Source of the DNA: Klebsormidium nitens | Taxonomy: Eukaryota; Streptophyta; Klebsormidiophyceae; Klebsormidiales; Klebsormidiaceae | Direction: 5' to 3' | Assembly: GCA_000708835.1 (NCBI GenBank) | Contig: DF236952.1 | Coordinates: forward strand, 124,001-188,000 | DNA length: 64,000 bases | Part shown: positions 1 through 12,800 of the stretch, piece by piece | How the letters are laid out: the number at the start of each line of letters is the position of its first letter | Numbering within the stretch: position 1 is the stretch's first letter | Program-made: the position numbers and the translations under genes | Notes under the pieces: generated by a model | What the model saw: only the letters and a program-made list of their open reading frames with translations | Databases searched by the model: none | Told to the model about the DNA's origin: nothing

Positions 1-206
1 GCAAAGCAATATTCGAGGATTGCATGGAAGAACCGCCTCCTAGATATGCTGGAGGCATCAGAAACCCGCAGGAGCTAGGGCTTCGTGTAAACTTCGCATC
101 AAAACACTCGCATCAAAATTGGCAACTGCTGATGTCAAGAACGGAGGTATATCGATGAGTCGTTCAGAGCCGTTGCTGTTGCGATTCAGAAGGAACAGAG
201 GCTCAC

Positions 207-3200
207 TTTGGGCGGCATGCCGTTCAGATCGGAGCCCGACACGTTGAGGGAGTTGCCCGAGCTCAGGTCGAACCACTGGATGTACAGATCGACCGACGCC
301 TGGCCGCCGAACGGCCCCACCACCCAGGTGCACGTCTGGCCGGGGACTTGGAGCGACTGCGCGCGAGCAGACAAAGCAGTTCGAGACTCAACGATGATCA
401 TTACATATATCTCGAGGTCGAAAAATGGCAATAGTTTACGCATGAATATACAAATTTCCAGATTGATGTTGGAAAGGGGACCTGGAGCGACTGCGCGCGA
501 GCAGAGAAAGCAGTTCGGGACTCGACGATGATCATTTACGGATCTCGAGGTTTCGAAGAATGGCAACCATTCACTTATGGACCTAAACTTTTCGAAATCG
601 AAGATGGGAAGGGGACCTGGAGCGACTGCACGCGAGCAGGCAAAGCGGGTCGGCCCTCGACGATACATTCTGAAAAATCTCAAAGATTCAAAGATCGATG
701 ATCTGAATAAGGCAATCTGGAGCGACTGCAAGCGAGCACGCGAAGCGGTTCGGGCCTCAGTTGACAGAACAATATCAGATTGAGGATCTCAGAATTTTAG
801 AAACGAATGATATGAAAGGAGACTTGAAGCGACTGCGCGCGATCAGACAAAGCGCTTCGCGCTTCGACAAAGGATAACGATTTGAGGACCGCCACTTTGC
901 AAAGAACAATGAATGGAAAGGGTTTTGTACGCGAACAGATGCCAAAGTTCGGGCGTCCACGACATTGAGCAATTTCATTGAAGCCTCTGTATTTTCGGCA
1001 CTGAGGGAGGTCCAAACATGCTCAAAACGCGAAAATCTGTGCACTAGCTGAAGGATATATGTCAGTCGACAGTGGTAGACTACCTTCCTTCCGTAGGCAT
1101 TAGCTCATCACTTATTGGTGTGGTCCAATGTTCGCATCAGACGTTGACAAGTCGACAAAGACCGGAAAAGGCAAAGATGTGATGAAAAGTCTGACAAGCA
1201 AACTAGACACCGAACAACCGACGAAGACTGAAAACCTCAAAAGATGGAATAAAGATTCTGCTTTGTGAAACAGATTCAGTTGAGGTTGGGATATGTGCGC
1301 TCGAGCAAGCAACTTACGTGCAGAGGGTCGGTGCCTGCAATGATTGCCCCTGCGTCACTTTGAATCGTGTACGTGCCCTTGCAGAAGCTGACGAACGGGA
1401 TAGTGATGTCGCCCAGGTTTCGTACCCCGTTGGAAGCCTTGGCGTCGAATGCCGAGATCGCGATGGGCCGACTGGCAGCGGACAAACGCGGACTTCAGGC
1501 CACTGAGCAGATCCTCTTACGGGACTTTGACTGAGATGCTAGAAAACTCTGCTTCAGCCGAAAGAGGAAGGAGGATCCGACAAGGCACGTTAATTGAAGG
1601 CGGCAGGGAAACTGGCTGTCAGGATTGCAGACACCTCTCTACCTACTCTGCACTCCAGATGTCAACAGAAAGAATATGTCATGTTCTCTCGCTTCAAGTC
1701 GTTTCCTTGCAAACCTCCTGCTCTAAGAGAAGCTTCCAGAGCGCTTACTTGAGGGGGATTGTGCCCGCAGAATTGGCGCTGCCAACAGCACTCAGCAAAA
1801 GGCTGCACCAGCATAACAAGCTTTGGTGAGTGTGCACAAAGATAGTTCGTCTCAAGGAAGCTCTCCATATTCGTGGAAACACTGGCAAGCTTCTTGTTTG
1901 AATGAAGGGGAGAAAACAGGGACTCCTGGGAATTTCCCTTTGAAGCCCCTTTGCTATGAGCTTTTGGATCGACAGTCCGAAGTGGTTGAATCTACAAAGA
2001 CAAACCGCCAATTCCGGCGGTGTGTAGCTAAGGGAGTCGACAATTTGCCCATCCGCTCTGCCAGTGACTTGTTCATGACCATGCGCCCCAAAGGAAGTTC
2101 AATTAAGAGGTCAGATGCATCTCGCTTGCTGACATACGTTATATGTTGCTCCTCGGAGGAGTTTCCTATGGCAGGACAAAGAGGGAGGGAGCCTCAGATC
2201 AAGGGATTTTGCACAGCAGGACAACGAGGGGCCTTGCAAACGCCAATGCCGATGCGTTGGCTGCTCGCCACCTTGAAAAGGTGGACAGAACGAGGACTGG
2301 CCCCAATAGTACAAAACTCATCTTGTTCACCATATCTCAGTTACCATGTTAAAAGAAGCCGGCAGGCTTATAAGCAGACTTATTGGCCAGTTGCTTATAC
2401 TCAAAAATACTCACGCGCAGGAAACATTCCTGACACACCTGTGCGTTGTAGAAGGGTTGATCACAAAGGAGCAGCTGCCATCGCTGGCGGTTGTGTTGAA
2501 CTGACGGGTGCCATCTGCAAAGTCGACCAATGAGGCACAAAATTACTATCTCAGAAGTAGGCTGAAATAGTGTCTGGCTCAGCCAAAGAACCCGAGGTAT
2601 ATTGAGTAACATATCTATAATGAGTAACATATCATATGCAATCTCACGATAGACAGGGTCAACCTGAGTATGTATTGACAGTCCCACAGCCTGGTAAAAT
2701 GTGCGTCACAAGGAAGTTGTGCATCCTTGAGATCTCACTGTTTACAGAAGACGGGAAAATGAAGGGAGTGGTTACAGCAGACCGCAAGATGGTCGAAGCT
2801 CAACACTTTTCGACGCCAAATACAGGCTCATCTCCATATGGACTGTATTTGAAGATCCACTTCAAGAAGCAGGGGTTAGCTAAATGGGGCCCCTTCAAGG
2901 GGGCCTCCTTAAATGCCCCCTTGAAGGGGCCAAGTCAATCAGCTGGAACTTGCCTTGAGAGATAAGCTGGGCTTGTGCGGCAGGCACTGGAGGCCCATCC
3001 CCAAATCTGCAAAAAGATCAACGATCTTTGACCTCACAAATGTCTTTCCTCGTTCACCTTTTCTCCTTTCCTGAGCCTACCGCATCATGGCATGGCCTTC
3101 TCAAGGCAGATCTAAATATCTGCTTAAAGCATGTCTTTCACTACAGGCAGGCTGATCCAGCATTGAAGAGAAGATGCATTACACATAGAATGTTTTAAAG

Positions 3201-3697
3201 CCTCTCTATCGATAGAAGTGGGATCTTGAATCCATTAAACACCGGGGGATGGATTAACAATACAGACTGTCAGGGAACCTTAACTTTTAAGTGTTTCATT
3301 CCCCAACGGTCATGTGGTGGTGGCATCCTTGACAACTAGGGTGGGAACAGGAGGCAGTTCGTTTGTGCTGGCCTCCTCAACCTATACATAAAGCAGCCCC
3401 CAAACCTGCCCTCATCTTGACAGAGGGACAAGCCGTCTGCTCTCACCTTAGACGGAATGTCAGCAATGCAGAATTGGCCGCTGAGATGGAGCTGTTGCTC
3501 GTAGAGCTGATCGAACCTACGCCAGAGCTCTGGGGCAGTCCCAAACTTGTCACTGACACGTTTGTGAGAGAGCCTCCCTCCGCTCCACAGCACGTCATCA
3601 ACCCCAAAACCAATATTGCCTTCAGCGGATGCAATGCCAAGATTCTCTTCCCAGGCTGGCTGCTTACATTGGACTGTAAGCTTTTGAGAACCACCAT
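207..3697 (-). CDS. CUB-domain receptor-like protein, 5' part only (paralogue of the CUB/RING-H2 gene at 9839-16950)
   Basis: Minus-strand multi-exon gene whose 3' end lies outside the window. Supported exons in transcript order: about 3697-3447 (hydrophobic, secretion-signal-like stretch around ILVLGLMTCC, then a Ser/Asn-rich part), 2514-2439, 1802-1749, 1471-1318 and 356-207. The last encodes the first half of a CUB-like domain (QTCTWVVGPFGG, then a WFDL strand). Exons 2-5 match those of the gene at 9839-16950 in order, phase and nearly in length (76 versus 73 bp; 54 and 54 bp). The segment before CUB is short beta-strand-like text (SLLLSAVGS; RPIAISAFDA) that could be a right-handed beta helix, which is a guess. 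By analogy with the paralogue, a membrane span and a RING-H2 domain would follow beyond the left edge. An additional exon between 3447 and 2514 is needed to reconcile phases and was not found. Confidence 0.55.
357..1000 (-). repeat. Tandem array of decayed splice-acceptor copies upstream of the CUB exon
   Basis: The acceptor of the CUB exon (exon start at 356 on the minus strand) and its first bases recur at about 480-530, 613-665, 713-765 and 820-870, with a weak fifth copy near 925-960. Each copy keeps the core CTGGAGCGACTG (plus-strand reading) followed by a degenerate CGCGAGCAG...AAAGC...TTCG. Units are roughly 100-130 bp and diverge with distance from the real junction. Only the copy touching 356 is continuous with coding sequence, so the others are intronic relics. 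Confidence 0.8.
2888..2931. repeat. Perfect 17-bp hairpin
   Basis: Arms 2888-2904 and 2915-2931 are exact reverse complements (GGCCCCTTCAAGGGGGC and its complement) around a 10-base loop. It sits in an intron or the 5' region of the first gene. No adjacent T-run or coding context assigns it a role. Confidence 0.8.
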
Positions 3698-5822
3698 CTT
3701 TGGCCCCCCTAGGATCCTTCTGCTCCAATACAATTTCTCTCCTAGATCGCCTTAGCTCTATGGCACATTAGAAATCTTTCTGATCATCACGATGTATACA
3801 GAAGGCCCCAAGAAGTGCAGATATAAGGGAACTTTTAACTTGGGCAACTATTCTGAAAGGACTGCTGAGCAAGTCTCCACAAAAGGATCATTGGCAGCGG
3901 TTGTCACGCAAGTCCCAGCCCCCAAGGAAGGGAGTAAAGAACAAAGCCTTACTGAGCTAAGTAGCTCGTGCCATGTCCTGAGCTAGGAGCACGAGCCCTG
4001 CCTGCGCCAATTGCGGCCAGAGGCGAAGCAGAATGCTGGCAAGAAAGTTCCGTGCAGTGTACACTGAGGTGGTCGCCTTCGAGTCGAGACTGTTCGCATC
4101 GAAGAGCGACCGCCAAGGTCGCAAGATAGTCTTTCGGGTCGCCCAGAAGGTAGCCGCCGCGTCGCGGCCGCTTAGCGCGTGTGCTGCGCGGCCGCGTGGC
4201 TCCTGAGCCGCGCGCTCACTTAGAGCCAGCGCAGCGCTAGCTAGCATAAGTGCCACGCTGGGCTTTGCTCACAATCTCATGTTGCACGCGTCTTGGGCAG
4301 CCCTTCGAGTATCTTTAAGCACTCTCTTGCATGATTGATGCAGAGCTAGTACGAAGTCGAAGATTCGACCGGTCAGTTGCATTATTGCATGGCTGGTTTG
4401 CTTCACGTTTGCTAATTCACCTTTGCTTCACCCGTGCGGCTTGTCACATACGATGCACTGGTCAGGCTGTATGCGTCCATCGTCATCAATGATCATGCAG
4501 CGGGTAATATAGAGAGGATGCGGAAGGCCTTGAGTTGTGGCTTCAATCAAGTCTTAGCCGCAGCGCCTTTCGTATGTCGCGAACACGAAGGGCCGGCTGG
4601 CCGAAAAGGGGAGTGTCAAAGCTCGTGCCTCTCATAAGCCTGGAACGGTCGAGACGTCGAAGGCTTCCCTGACAGGACTCTTCTCTTCAACGGGACCGGT
4701 TTTATGATTCCTGTAGCATTTTGGACTTAAGACCTGAGCCTGATTTGCAGCGTAACCCCTGCTTATCGGCGCCATTGAGCGCCCAGTGCATGATTAGCAG
4801 ATTGCGCAATAAGCGCACAATCAGAAAAGCGCACCTTAGCGCTCGCGCAAACCCTTCAGCATAAGCTTCAGCTCAAAGGTTACAGGAACCGAGACGCTGC
4901 GGCTTTCAAAGCCCACAGATACGTAGGACTGGCTTGTCCTCAAGCCGCTCTTCGAATCCTGAAAAGTCTCTCAGAAGCCCAATCCACAACTGTGACGTTG
5001 AGATGGATACGTCTGACGGAAGCGCAGGATCGGTTCGCCACGTGGAAAACTTGGACGCAATCATCGCGGGGCCGCCGGAAAGAGCCGCCGGGACGCGCCC
5101 CTGCCAACAGCGGAGGACCGCAATATAGACCATGCGCAAGAACGGCTGAGCGCACGGGGAACAGAAAAGGTATTCACGTGTGCGGACCCGCTTATCAGGC
5201 ACTCCGTTCCGTCGGGTTCAGAGTAGAACGAATTTTCTTGGAGGAATGGAGGCGAGTGTGTCTGTAGAAAGTCGTTACGAGCTGAGAGCGCTCGCACTTC
5301 TGAGTGTCATCGTCATGTGGTGACGTTGCAGGAATCGATACCTGGAGGGTCTGGTCTCTCCAACGAAAAGAGTCTCGAGCTCGAACAGCCGTCATGCAAC
5401 TTGACCTCGTTCTTGTAGTCTGTTCCTGAGAGAGATAAGTTTCTGTGACTTCGTCTGCAATCGTCCTTGATTGACTGCCAGAATTTCTTTGCTGAGTGTT
5501 GTTCGTGTCACTTCTGGAATTCGTGAGCTGCTGATTGCGGGTTGAATTGTAAACCTGCCTTCCAGTACGGTTCAGTGGAACTCAAAACTTCGGCACGCTC
5601 TCAAAAATTGAAATACCTTCGTCAGGCAGTCGAGATGTTTACATCTCATGCATTCAATTGTTACAAGTGCAGGGTTTCTTCAATAGCACTTCAGCCGACG
5701 TCCCCACCGAAGACGAGGAGTCGCCAGCCGTTCCGCTGGTCGCCCACAGGCGGAAGTTCCGTCCGCCGCCCTTCTCGCACGGAACCGAGCGCCCACGTGC
5801 CCAATCCTCCGAATTGCTCACC
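3698..5822. other. Intergenic region, no confident gene
   Basis: This lies between the start of the left-edge gene and the first in-frame ATG of the DRM-like gene. A GC-rich minus-strand open frame (3957-4256, Ala/Leu/Arg-rich) has no recognised domain. The stretch 4780-4860 is dense in GCGC words. The 5' untranslated region and possibly an upstream coding exon of the DRM-like gene should lie near its right end: acceptor-like sites occur just before 5672 and 5696. Nothing else was recognised. Confidence 0.5.
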
Positions 5823-8784
5823 ATGCCGAGCCTCGAGAGTTTTGAAGAGCATTTCGGGGGGGGGCCGGCACAACTTTATCCAGACAGGCACAAAGAAACC
5901 AGCGCAGTAATAAATGGCCGATTGAAAGCGTTTGGGATTTCTAGCGACGGAAGAACGCATCAGGACGGATTAGTCGTCGAGCATATGGGGAAAAGTTTGA
6001 AGGAGCCGCCATTTGCGGATTCCCAGGCATGGAAGGAGACGACCTTTCCGCCGCAGAATGGAGACTCCCACTCAGATTTTATGAGAAGTAGTATCCAACG
6101 GGGCCATGCCGGTTCCGTCGGACTGCACATTCCGTCCGGAACCGAGGGCGCTCCGGAAGATCCTGAGGTGGAGCTTGCAGACCTTCTAGACGCAATTCCC
6201 GAGCCCCCGTGTTTGCCTGGGGCCTTTTCACACCCGGCACACATCCGGCAAGGGCACGAGCTGGCGGGAATAGGCGCAGCTTTTGCAGCAATGCCCGAAG
6301 AAGGGGTTCACGAGAGCGAAGAAGAAATGGGGCGCGCAGGGAGGTTCTCCTGTCGAGATATGCCCGGTTTCGGAGGGCATCCCAATATCAGGTGGCAGAA
6401 AAACCCGGGGCGTCGGGCCGGTTTGGGTCTTGGGGAGAATGCAGATTACCCTTTATATGGTGCATTTTCCGACGGCGGCTTACGGCATGAACCAGGCGCG
6501 AGGCGGGAGGAGAGTGCAGGATGTAAGGAACTGATCCCGTTTGGAGATCCCCTCGACGCGGAAAGGATGCAGAGAACCGGTGGTTTTGAAGGAGATTCCG
6601 AAGAACTTTCTTTCAGACCGCGCGGACTGCTGTCCTGGAACGAAGCAGAGACGCTTCCGCCGGAGCTGGAGTCTGAGCGGAACGAGGACCCCGTCCTGAG
6701 CGCGGGGCGGAATGAAGCGGATTCTGGCGGAATGGAAGTCGAGCAGAAGTGCGGCGCTCGGCTAGCGGTGCTCGGGGAAGCGCTGATGTGCTCGGTGTGC
6801 GCTTTCGGAGTGAAACTTTCGCCCGAAGAGGAGCTCTATCGGGTGGTTAAAGCTCTCGAGTACAACCCAGAAACGTGCGAACACAAGATCTGCCCCTTCT
6901 TTGAAGATCCCAAGACGGGCGCTTTCTGGGCGGATCTGTCGAAGTTCGAAACGCGGATTCTGCAGCACACCGAGTTCGACGAGTTCGGCAACCCCCCGGA
7001 ATCCGTTTACCCCCAGAGAAAGAAGCGGAAGGACGGGGAGCGGAAGCGGGGCAGAGGCGCGGAAGGGCGGAGCAACCGGAATGGCAACGGAATCGATGAG
7101 TGGCCTCCGGAACATGTGGGTCGGAGCCCCAGGATGGTAAGAGGGGTCGAGACAAAAGGTGGGGGGGTCAATACATTCCGAAAAAGAGCTCCTGTCGAAC
7201 CCCCCAGTTTCAGTTTCGAGGAGCATGCGCGCGCACTGGAGTTGGCCCCGAGCGGCTTCCGCTTCGTCATCGAAACGGAACCGGCACCGAGCGCTCTGAC
7301 TCTGCACGGGTGCCAACGGCACCTTTTTGGTATTCCGCCGGAGCCGGTCGACGGAAGCGGAACAAGGTGAGGACAGCTGGTGCCGGTGGTTATCCGGATG
7401 TACCTTTTCTAGATTGAAACGACTTGTTTTACGTTATAAAGACAGTTTCCACAGATCAATCAGCAAAGATCAATTGTCCCTAGCGGTCTGCCTCGGGGAC
7501 TTTTAACCTGAGAGTCCCGAGACACTGCAGGTTGAAAGTTCGTGAAAGTGTCTTACTTTTGTTGGCAGATGTCCTTTCTGATTTTGGACATCCACGGTTC
7601 TCAGAAAAGACTGCCAAGCCAACGTCATGCTTTACTACTTTCTTGAGCGCGATCATCTTTAAGAATGCACGGAGAGGTCATAGAGGATACATTGGTGCGT
7701 GATGTGCTCAGCGCGCCGGTTTCAGAGCACGACCGAAAATGAAAGTTCTCACGAACGTGCATTTTAGATCAAATGGCTTCTCGCTTTTTGTCGATGTAAT
7801 GCTTAACAAGTCGATGAGAGCATTGCCATGACACCATGACATCCTGCCTTCCCAAGTGAGTCTTTACGTTGATTGTTCGCGCGGGTTTGCAAGGGATCAA
7901 CACGTCGGCCTTTCTCTGGGCCTTTGACAATGTCTTTAGTTAGCGAAAGTGCAGAGGAATGTTCAGCCCCGTGAGCCCAATCGTCCCCGTCTCTTTCAAA
8001 GGCCGATTGAATCCAGCCCCGCCTTGTGCTCCCCGTGACAGCATGATAATGCAACTCGCCTCTCTGGTCAGAATTTTATCTTCCATCCCCTCTAGAAGAG
8101 TTTAACAATCTCCTCTTTTTTCTCAGGCTCTTCCACAACCTCCCGGTAGGGCCCCACCCTCCCCTGCCGAGCGACTCCCCGACCACAACCCTCCTGAAAT
8201 CCTTCTTTTCCAGCCCTCGAGAGACGGCCCCGGGGGGCTATGTCAGCCCCGGAGAGACTCCCCCGGGGAGTTTTTCCAGCCCGCGGGGGATCCCCCCGGG
8301 GGGCCTGACCGTCCTTCTGTTTGGAGCCCTAGACGAGAGCTTCGGCGTCCAGCTGGAGAGCCTGGGCTGCGGAATCCGGCGGTACGTGTGCGTCGGAACG
8401 GATCCCGCCTGCCACGTGGCGGTCCGTGAGTGGTGGAGACACTACAACCCGTCTGCTGAGGCGGGGCTGAAGTTCTATGCGGATCCGAGGGATCTGTCGG
8501 CGGCGGAGATTGCGGGGCTGTTAGCAGATGGGCCGATCGACCTTGTCGTGGCTAAGGACGTTCCGGCGAGCGCTAACGGAAACGGAACGTTTAACGGCGG
8601 ATTGGTGGGTGGGGGAGAAATTGGTGGTTGTGGCTTTGACGAGAGGTCTGGCATGCCGTTTGATGGAATCAGAGCGGAAGGCGAACCGGAAGCGGAGTCG
8701 GACGAAGACTTCTCGGGGCTGTTCATAGAGTTCCTTCGCATTCTGGACTGTATCGAGCCGCTTCAGCTTGTGAGGAGAGGTTAG
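5823..8784 (+). CDS. DRM-type cytosine methyltransferase homologue, degenerate (DRM3-like)
   Basis: Two exons, 5823-7366 and 8127-8784, join in phase (AG + G) for about 733 aa. The 5' end is uncertain: the frame is open upstream of 5823 and an upstream exon is possible. The C-terminal third follows the DRM family: PPSFSFEEH (cf. PP.F.YENVA), LAPSGF (cf. LAPKGVW), LFHNLPVGP straddling the intron (cf. YIHNLPIEN), then GGLTVLLFG, VREWWRHYNP, IDLVVAKDV and LFIEFLRILD at the C terminus (cf. LFF.Y.RILD). DRM enzymes are nuclear de novo methyltransferases of RNA-directed DNA methylation; DRM3 is their catalytically dead cofactor. Here the Pro-Cys catalytic motif is absent, the SAM-binding FSGIGGG is replaced by FGALDESFG, and only about 55 aa separate the HNLP and GGLTVL motifs, where the target-recognition region should be. 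A conserved-looking Cys-bearing block (about aa 310-400) is unassigned; a decayed UBA is possible. Assigned as a catalytically dead, regulatory-type protein. Confidence 0.6.
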
Positions 8785-9838
8785 AGAAATCGCAAATCTC
8801 TAGAGTCCGCTCAATGTATCTGAAAGATAACAGGCCTCCTGAATATACTCGTCAGCACGGCGAGCGGCCTGACTGTGTAAGATCTTTCAAGCCCGATGGC
8901 CCAAAAATATGTGCATTGAGTCTGTGACCGGACGACTAAATTGTCAGGCCGGCCGTTTGCAAAGTCGTGCATGAGCCAAGCCTATAGTTCTTTCCGGAGA
9001 CTGTATCATATCAGCCCCGGCATGCACTGATGAATGTCTGCATGATCACCTTCCTGGCCTCAGTGATATGCACCTCCATTTTTAGCACCTCAAGTGCATC
9101 GATCATGCCGATATATCCAATACATGGGAAACATGTAGGCGGACAGCTAGCCTCTAGGCGGGCTTGCACTTGTAGGGACTCGATATAACGATCTTGTAGC
9201 TATAATGTAAGCGCGCCGGGCAGCTAGATAAATCTATGGTGGCGCCTCAGTTACGATCTGCGATTGCCGATTAATTAGACGCGATCATCATGCGATATAA
9301 GATATGCATACATGACTGCAAAGTTCCCTGCTTTGAAAGTGCACGTCCCGCATACAAGCTTTGATTGGAAGCTGACTCTTCCTTATAGAATCACAAAGTC
9401 GTGCCGCACAACACGCTCAGGCGCTACACGCGTCCACTTTCGTCTCGAAATTTTGAAAGTCCAATGAAGCCGTTGTGTAGCGCACTTCGCCTTTAAGCTC
9501 TGCCATTGCTAATGTTCTCATAATCATTACAAACGACGTTTTTGATTACTAGTTCTGGAAAACGTCGAGTCGTACTGCCGCACATTTTACTCAGCAACAC
9601 GTTGTTCCTTGACCTTTCTCGGACTCTTGTGAATTTGACATTTACGTTGAAGACAACACATGAATCATTGTATGGGCTCCTTACTCTACAATAATGTGCT
9701 TTTGCGTCGTCAGGAGGATATTACTAGTGCCATTGTATAAGCGAACCATTCTCTTGTGATAAAGAATAGTTCACTTCAGACCCTGGCCCACTCAGGGCTC
9801 CATCAAGCAATCTCCATAGCAATCCAAGTATTTGGCTT
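8785..9838. other. Intergenic region between convergent genes
   Basis: This is the 3' flank of the DRM-like gene and the 3' flank of the minus-strand RING gene. It is AT-richer than the coding DNA, with no open frame of note, no tRNA-like box pair and no repeat seen. Confidence 0.5.
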
Positions 9839-12800
9839 TCACCAACCCCACCCCAGCCATTGATGCAGATACCAAGCCGGGTTCATCGGGCGTTGCCGGT
9901 GCGCCCGCTCATCTTCCTCCGTCCTTTCCCGGACCTCTCTTGCCACTAAACCATGTGCTAACCCGTTTTGAGGTGTTGTGCTAGGGCCCGCTTCCAGGTC
10001 GGTCGCCGTGCTGGTGTGCCCGTCGTCTGCTCCGGTGCTTGAAGGGGCCTGCGCGCTCGCTTGACCCAACCCGGTTTCGTAACCGGTGACCCGTTGACTA
10101 GCCCCGGGACTCTCCTCGGGCGCGGGTTTGTAAGGCAAAGGGGGGGTGTAAAGCGGACGCTTACATAGGGGGCACGAGGGGTCCTTCTTCAGCCACATGT
10201 CAATGCACGCTGCAGGGGAACACGGGAGAGGGGTCGGATCTTAGGTTCGGAAGCAATAAGTCCAAGCACCAAGCGAATACGCGTTTGCTTGATAAGTAGT
10301 CCAAAGCGGATCAGGAGATCGCCAAAGAGAACTTCTGAGTAGCTTAGAAGAGTGCTGAACAAGCTAGGTGTACCCTGATGCTTAAAAGGGCGTCCAATGG
10401 AGCACTTGGGAGCAGAGGAAAATCTGCAGACACAAACAATTGAGAGATTCTGAAGACAAGTGAAAGCGAGGGTAATTTGCGGCAAAAGACTCAAGCCCGG
10501 GAAGAATTATGCGCCAATTGTTTGACAATCTCGTGCAAGGGCATCACAAGCACGAGCTAAAGTAACAGCACCCACATGAGCAAGCTTCTTGGGAAGACAC
10601 AAGAAATGAACGTTCCCTGAATCGGTTTTCTCGTCACCTGTATGAAAGGCGTGCTCGCACGGCAGCGGCCGCAAGCAGGTCCCCTCCTCGTACTCCACCA
10701 GGCAGATGGCACACGCCTCGCAATCGCCGCAGGACCCGTCGTCCCGGTGCGTTTCGGACGCCATGGACCGCTCTAAAGTGTCCGCGTGAGCGTCCGAAAC
10801 TCGCTTCTCTGGATTTGCAACCCGGCTCAGATTGTCGTCGGCAGCTTTTTGCCTGTCCGCAAGCTCTGCAGCTTGCTGCTCCCGAGAGATGCTCTTGCGA
10901 CTCAGGGAAGGTAGAAGGCGGCCCCAAGCGCCACGGACGTCCGGAACCCCGCGAATTGAATCTTCTATCGTGTCCCTTTCGAGCGGAAGGATTGACGGTT
11001 CACTTGGGGGCCCTTGTGTGCCCGTTGTAGAACGTGTATCCCGGTTTCTGGCCTCTTCTAAGCATTGCACCTGTGAAGGTGGAGCGAGATTGCCGACAAC
11101 GTCCAAGTGCAGCTTCGCAAGGTCCGAGCCCGGTGCTTGGAAGGCGAATTTAAGGGCTCCTGGTTGCCACGCCTGCACACAGTGGAGCCGGACACATCAG
11201 CGAGATGACGTCAGGGGGTGACGTCAGCCGCCTTACCGAGGCTTTTGCGGGACCTTGGGGAAAAGGCGGTCGACCTGGATTATTGCTCCAGTGATCATTA
11301 AAAGGAAGATAGCCTCGCGAGTCAAGTACCGGCCGCAGCCCTAGGTACGGACGGAAACCTGTTCAGCATTTGTTCAGGATGGAAGAAGTCTAGGAAGTCA
11401 AGACCATCGAGGTTTGCGAGCTTACTCAGCAAAGAGACCTTAACCTATGAAAAGGAATTCCAGACATCACAGCTCTTCACTCGACAAGCACTCTCGACTT
11501 CAATCGACGCTCGTCAGGTTCATTTTTGCGACAAGCTCTCTGCACAGCCCCTCGGTCTTGCCCAGACAAACCGTCACCCCCCGCACAGGGAATGCCAACC
11601 CAATCCTACGACAGTAACCACCCCTAAGCCACTCATCCAATCTCGAGAATGCTGACGTCACCTTCTGCGGGAGGGCCATCCGGTGGGGCTCCTCCCCGGG
11701 GATTTTCACCACCATGACGTCATGGTCGAGCGGGTCTGGCTCGGCGGAAGCGACCGGCCGCGGCCGCTCCCACGGCAGCAGGGGCGGCGCCTGACCGGCG
11801 CGGATTCGACGCTGGCGACGTTGGAGTAGAGTGAAGATGAGGAAGATAATGAGAAGGAAGGCGAACCCGCCGCCCGCCCAGATGAGCTGCAAACACGGGG
11901 ATTTAAATTGGTTAGTTGGTGGTTAGCTGGTTACGGATAACCTGACCGGCGCCGTTGGAGTAGAGTGAAGACGAGGAAGATGATGAGCAGAAAGGTGAAG
12001 CCGCCGCCCGCCCAGATGAGCTGCAAACCCGGGGGTTTGGGAAAGTGTCTAGTCGTTGATAGGTTGGTTAACAACTCCGTGCAAAGATCTGGTGCTGACG
12101 CCGTTGGAGCAGCGTGAAGAGCAGGAAGGCGAAGCTGCCGCCCGCCCTGATGAGAGGCAGAAAGGTTTCTGAGGGGAGAATTGGTCTTCAAGGGCTGGCT
12201 AATCAATGGTTCGGTGGTACCGAAGACGTTGCCTGATAAAAAAGAACGTAAAGAGAGGTGTCGGTCTATGGACAATGATGAGCAGGAGGGCAACGGAACC
12301 GGCGACCAAAGGAGCGCCAAAAACGCGGGGTTAAGGACTGATACTTGGTATGTAAATGCGTCGACACTGGTTCAGAAGTGGCAGCGAGGGACTGCAAAAT
12401 AGATACTGGCTATAAGAAACGGCTTGATTGGCAGTTGCGGTGGGAACAAAGTGCGCAGGAAACCTTGTGAGCTTAAGGCGGGAAGTTTCTTTTGAGTGAC
12501 AAGTCATGCTATCCGGCTGCTAAGACTGGACGCCATCCAAAAAGCGCGAAACCACGAAAGCACATAGGGATTTCCGATAGATGGGTCCTACAGACTGAGT
12601 GTGCTTATATAAGAGGAGTCGCGAAACAAGTAGCACAATCATAGACCGGATTTAGTACCATGCGGAGGTTCGCGTAACTTAAGGGATAGTAGTTGGCATA
12701 CCAGATGACGAACAGATCTGTACACGCTTTAAAGAGACAGCAGCGTACTCTTGATTAATCGAATACTGCTTGAAATTAGCGAGAGACGTTATCCTTCGAT

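Noticed and set aside
1823-2533. 236-codon plus-strand open frame
   Set aside because: It lies across introns and antisense to two exons of the left CUB gene that match the paralogue in phase and length.
3957-4256. Possible retroelement gag fragment (minus strand, Ala/Leu/Arg-rich)
   Set aside because: No protease, integrase or reverse transcriptase motif and no terminal repeats nearby; composition alone is not enough.
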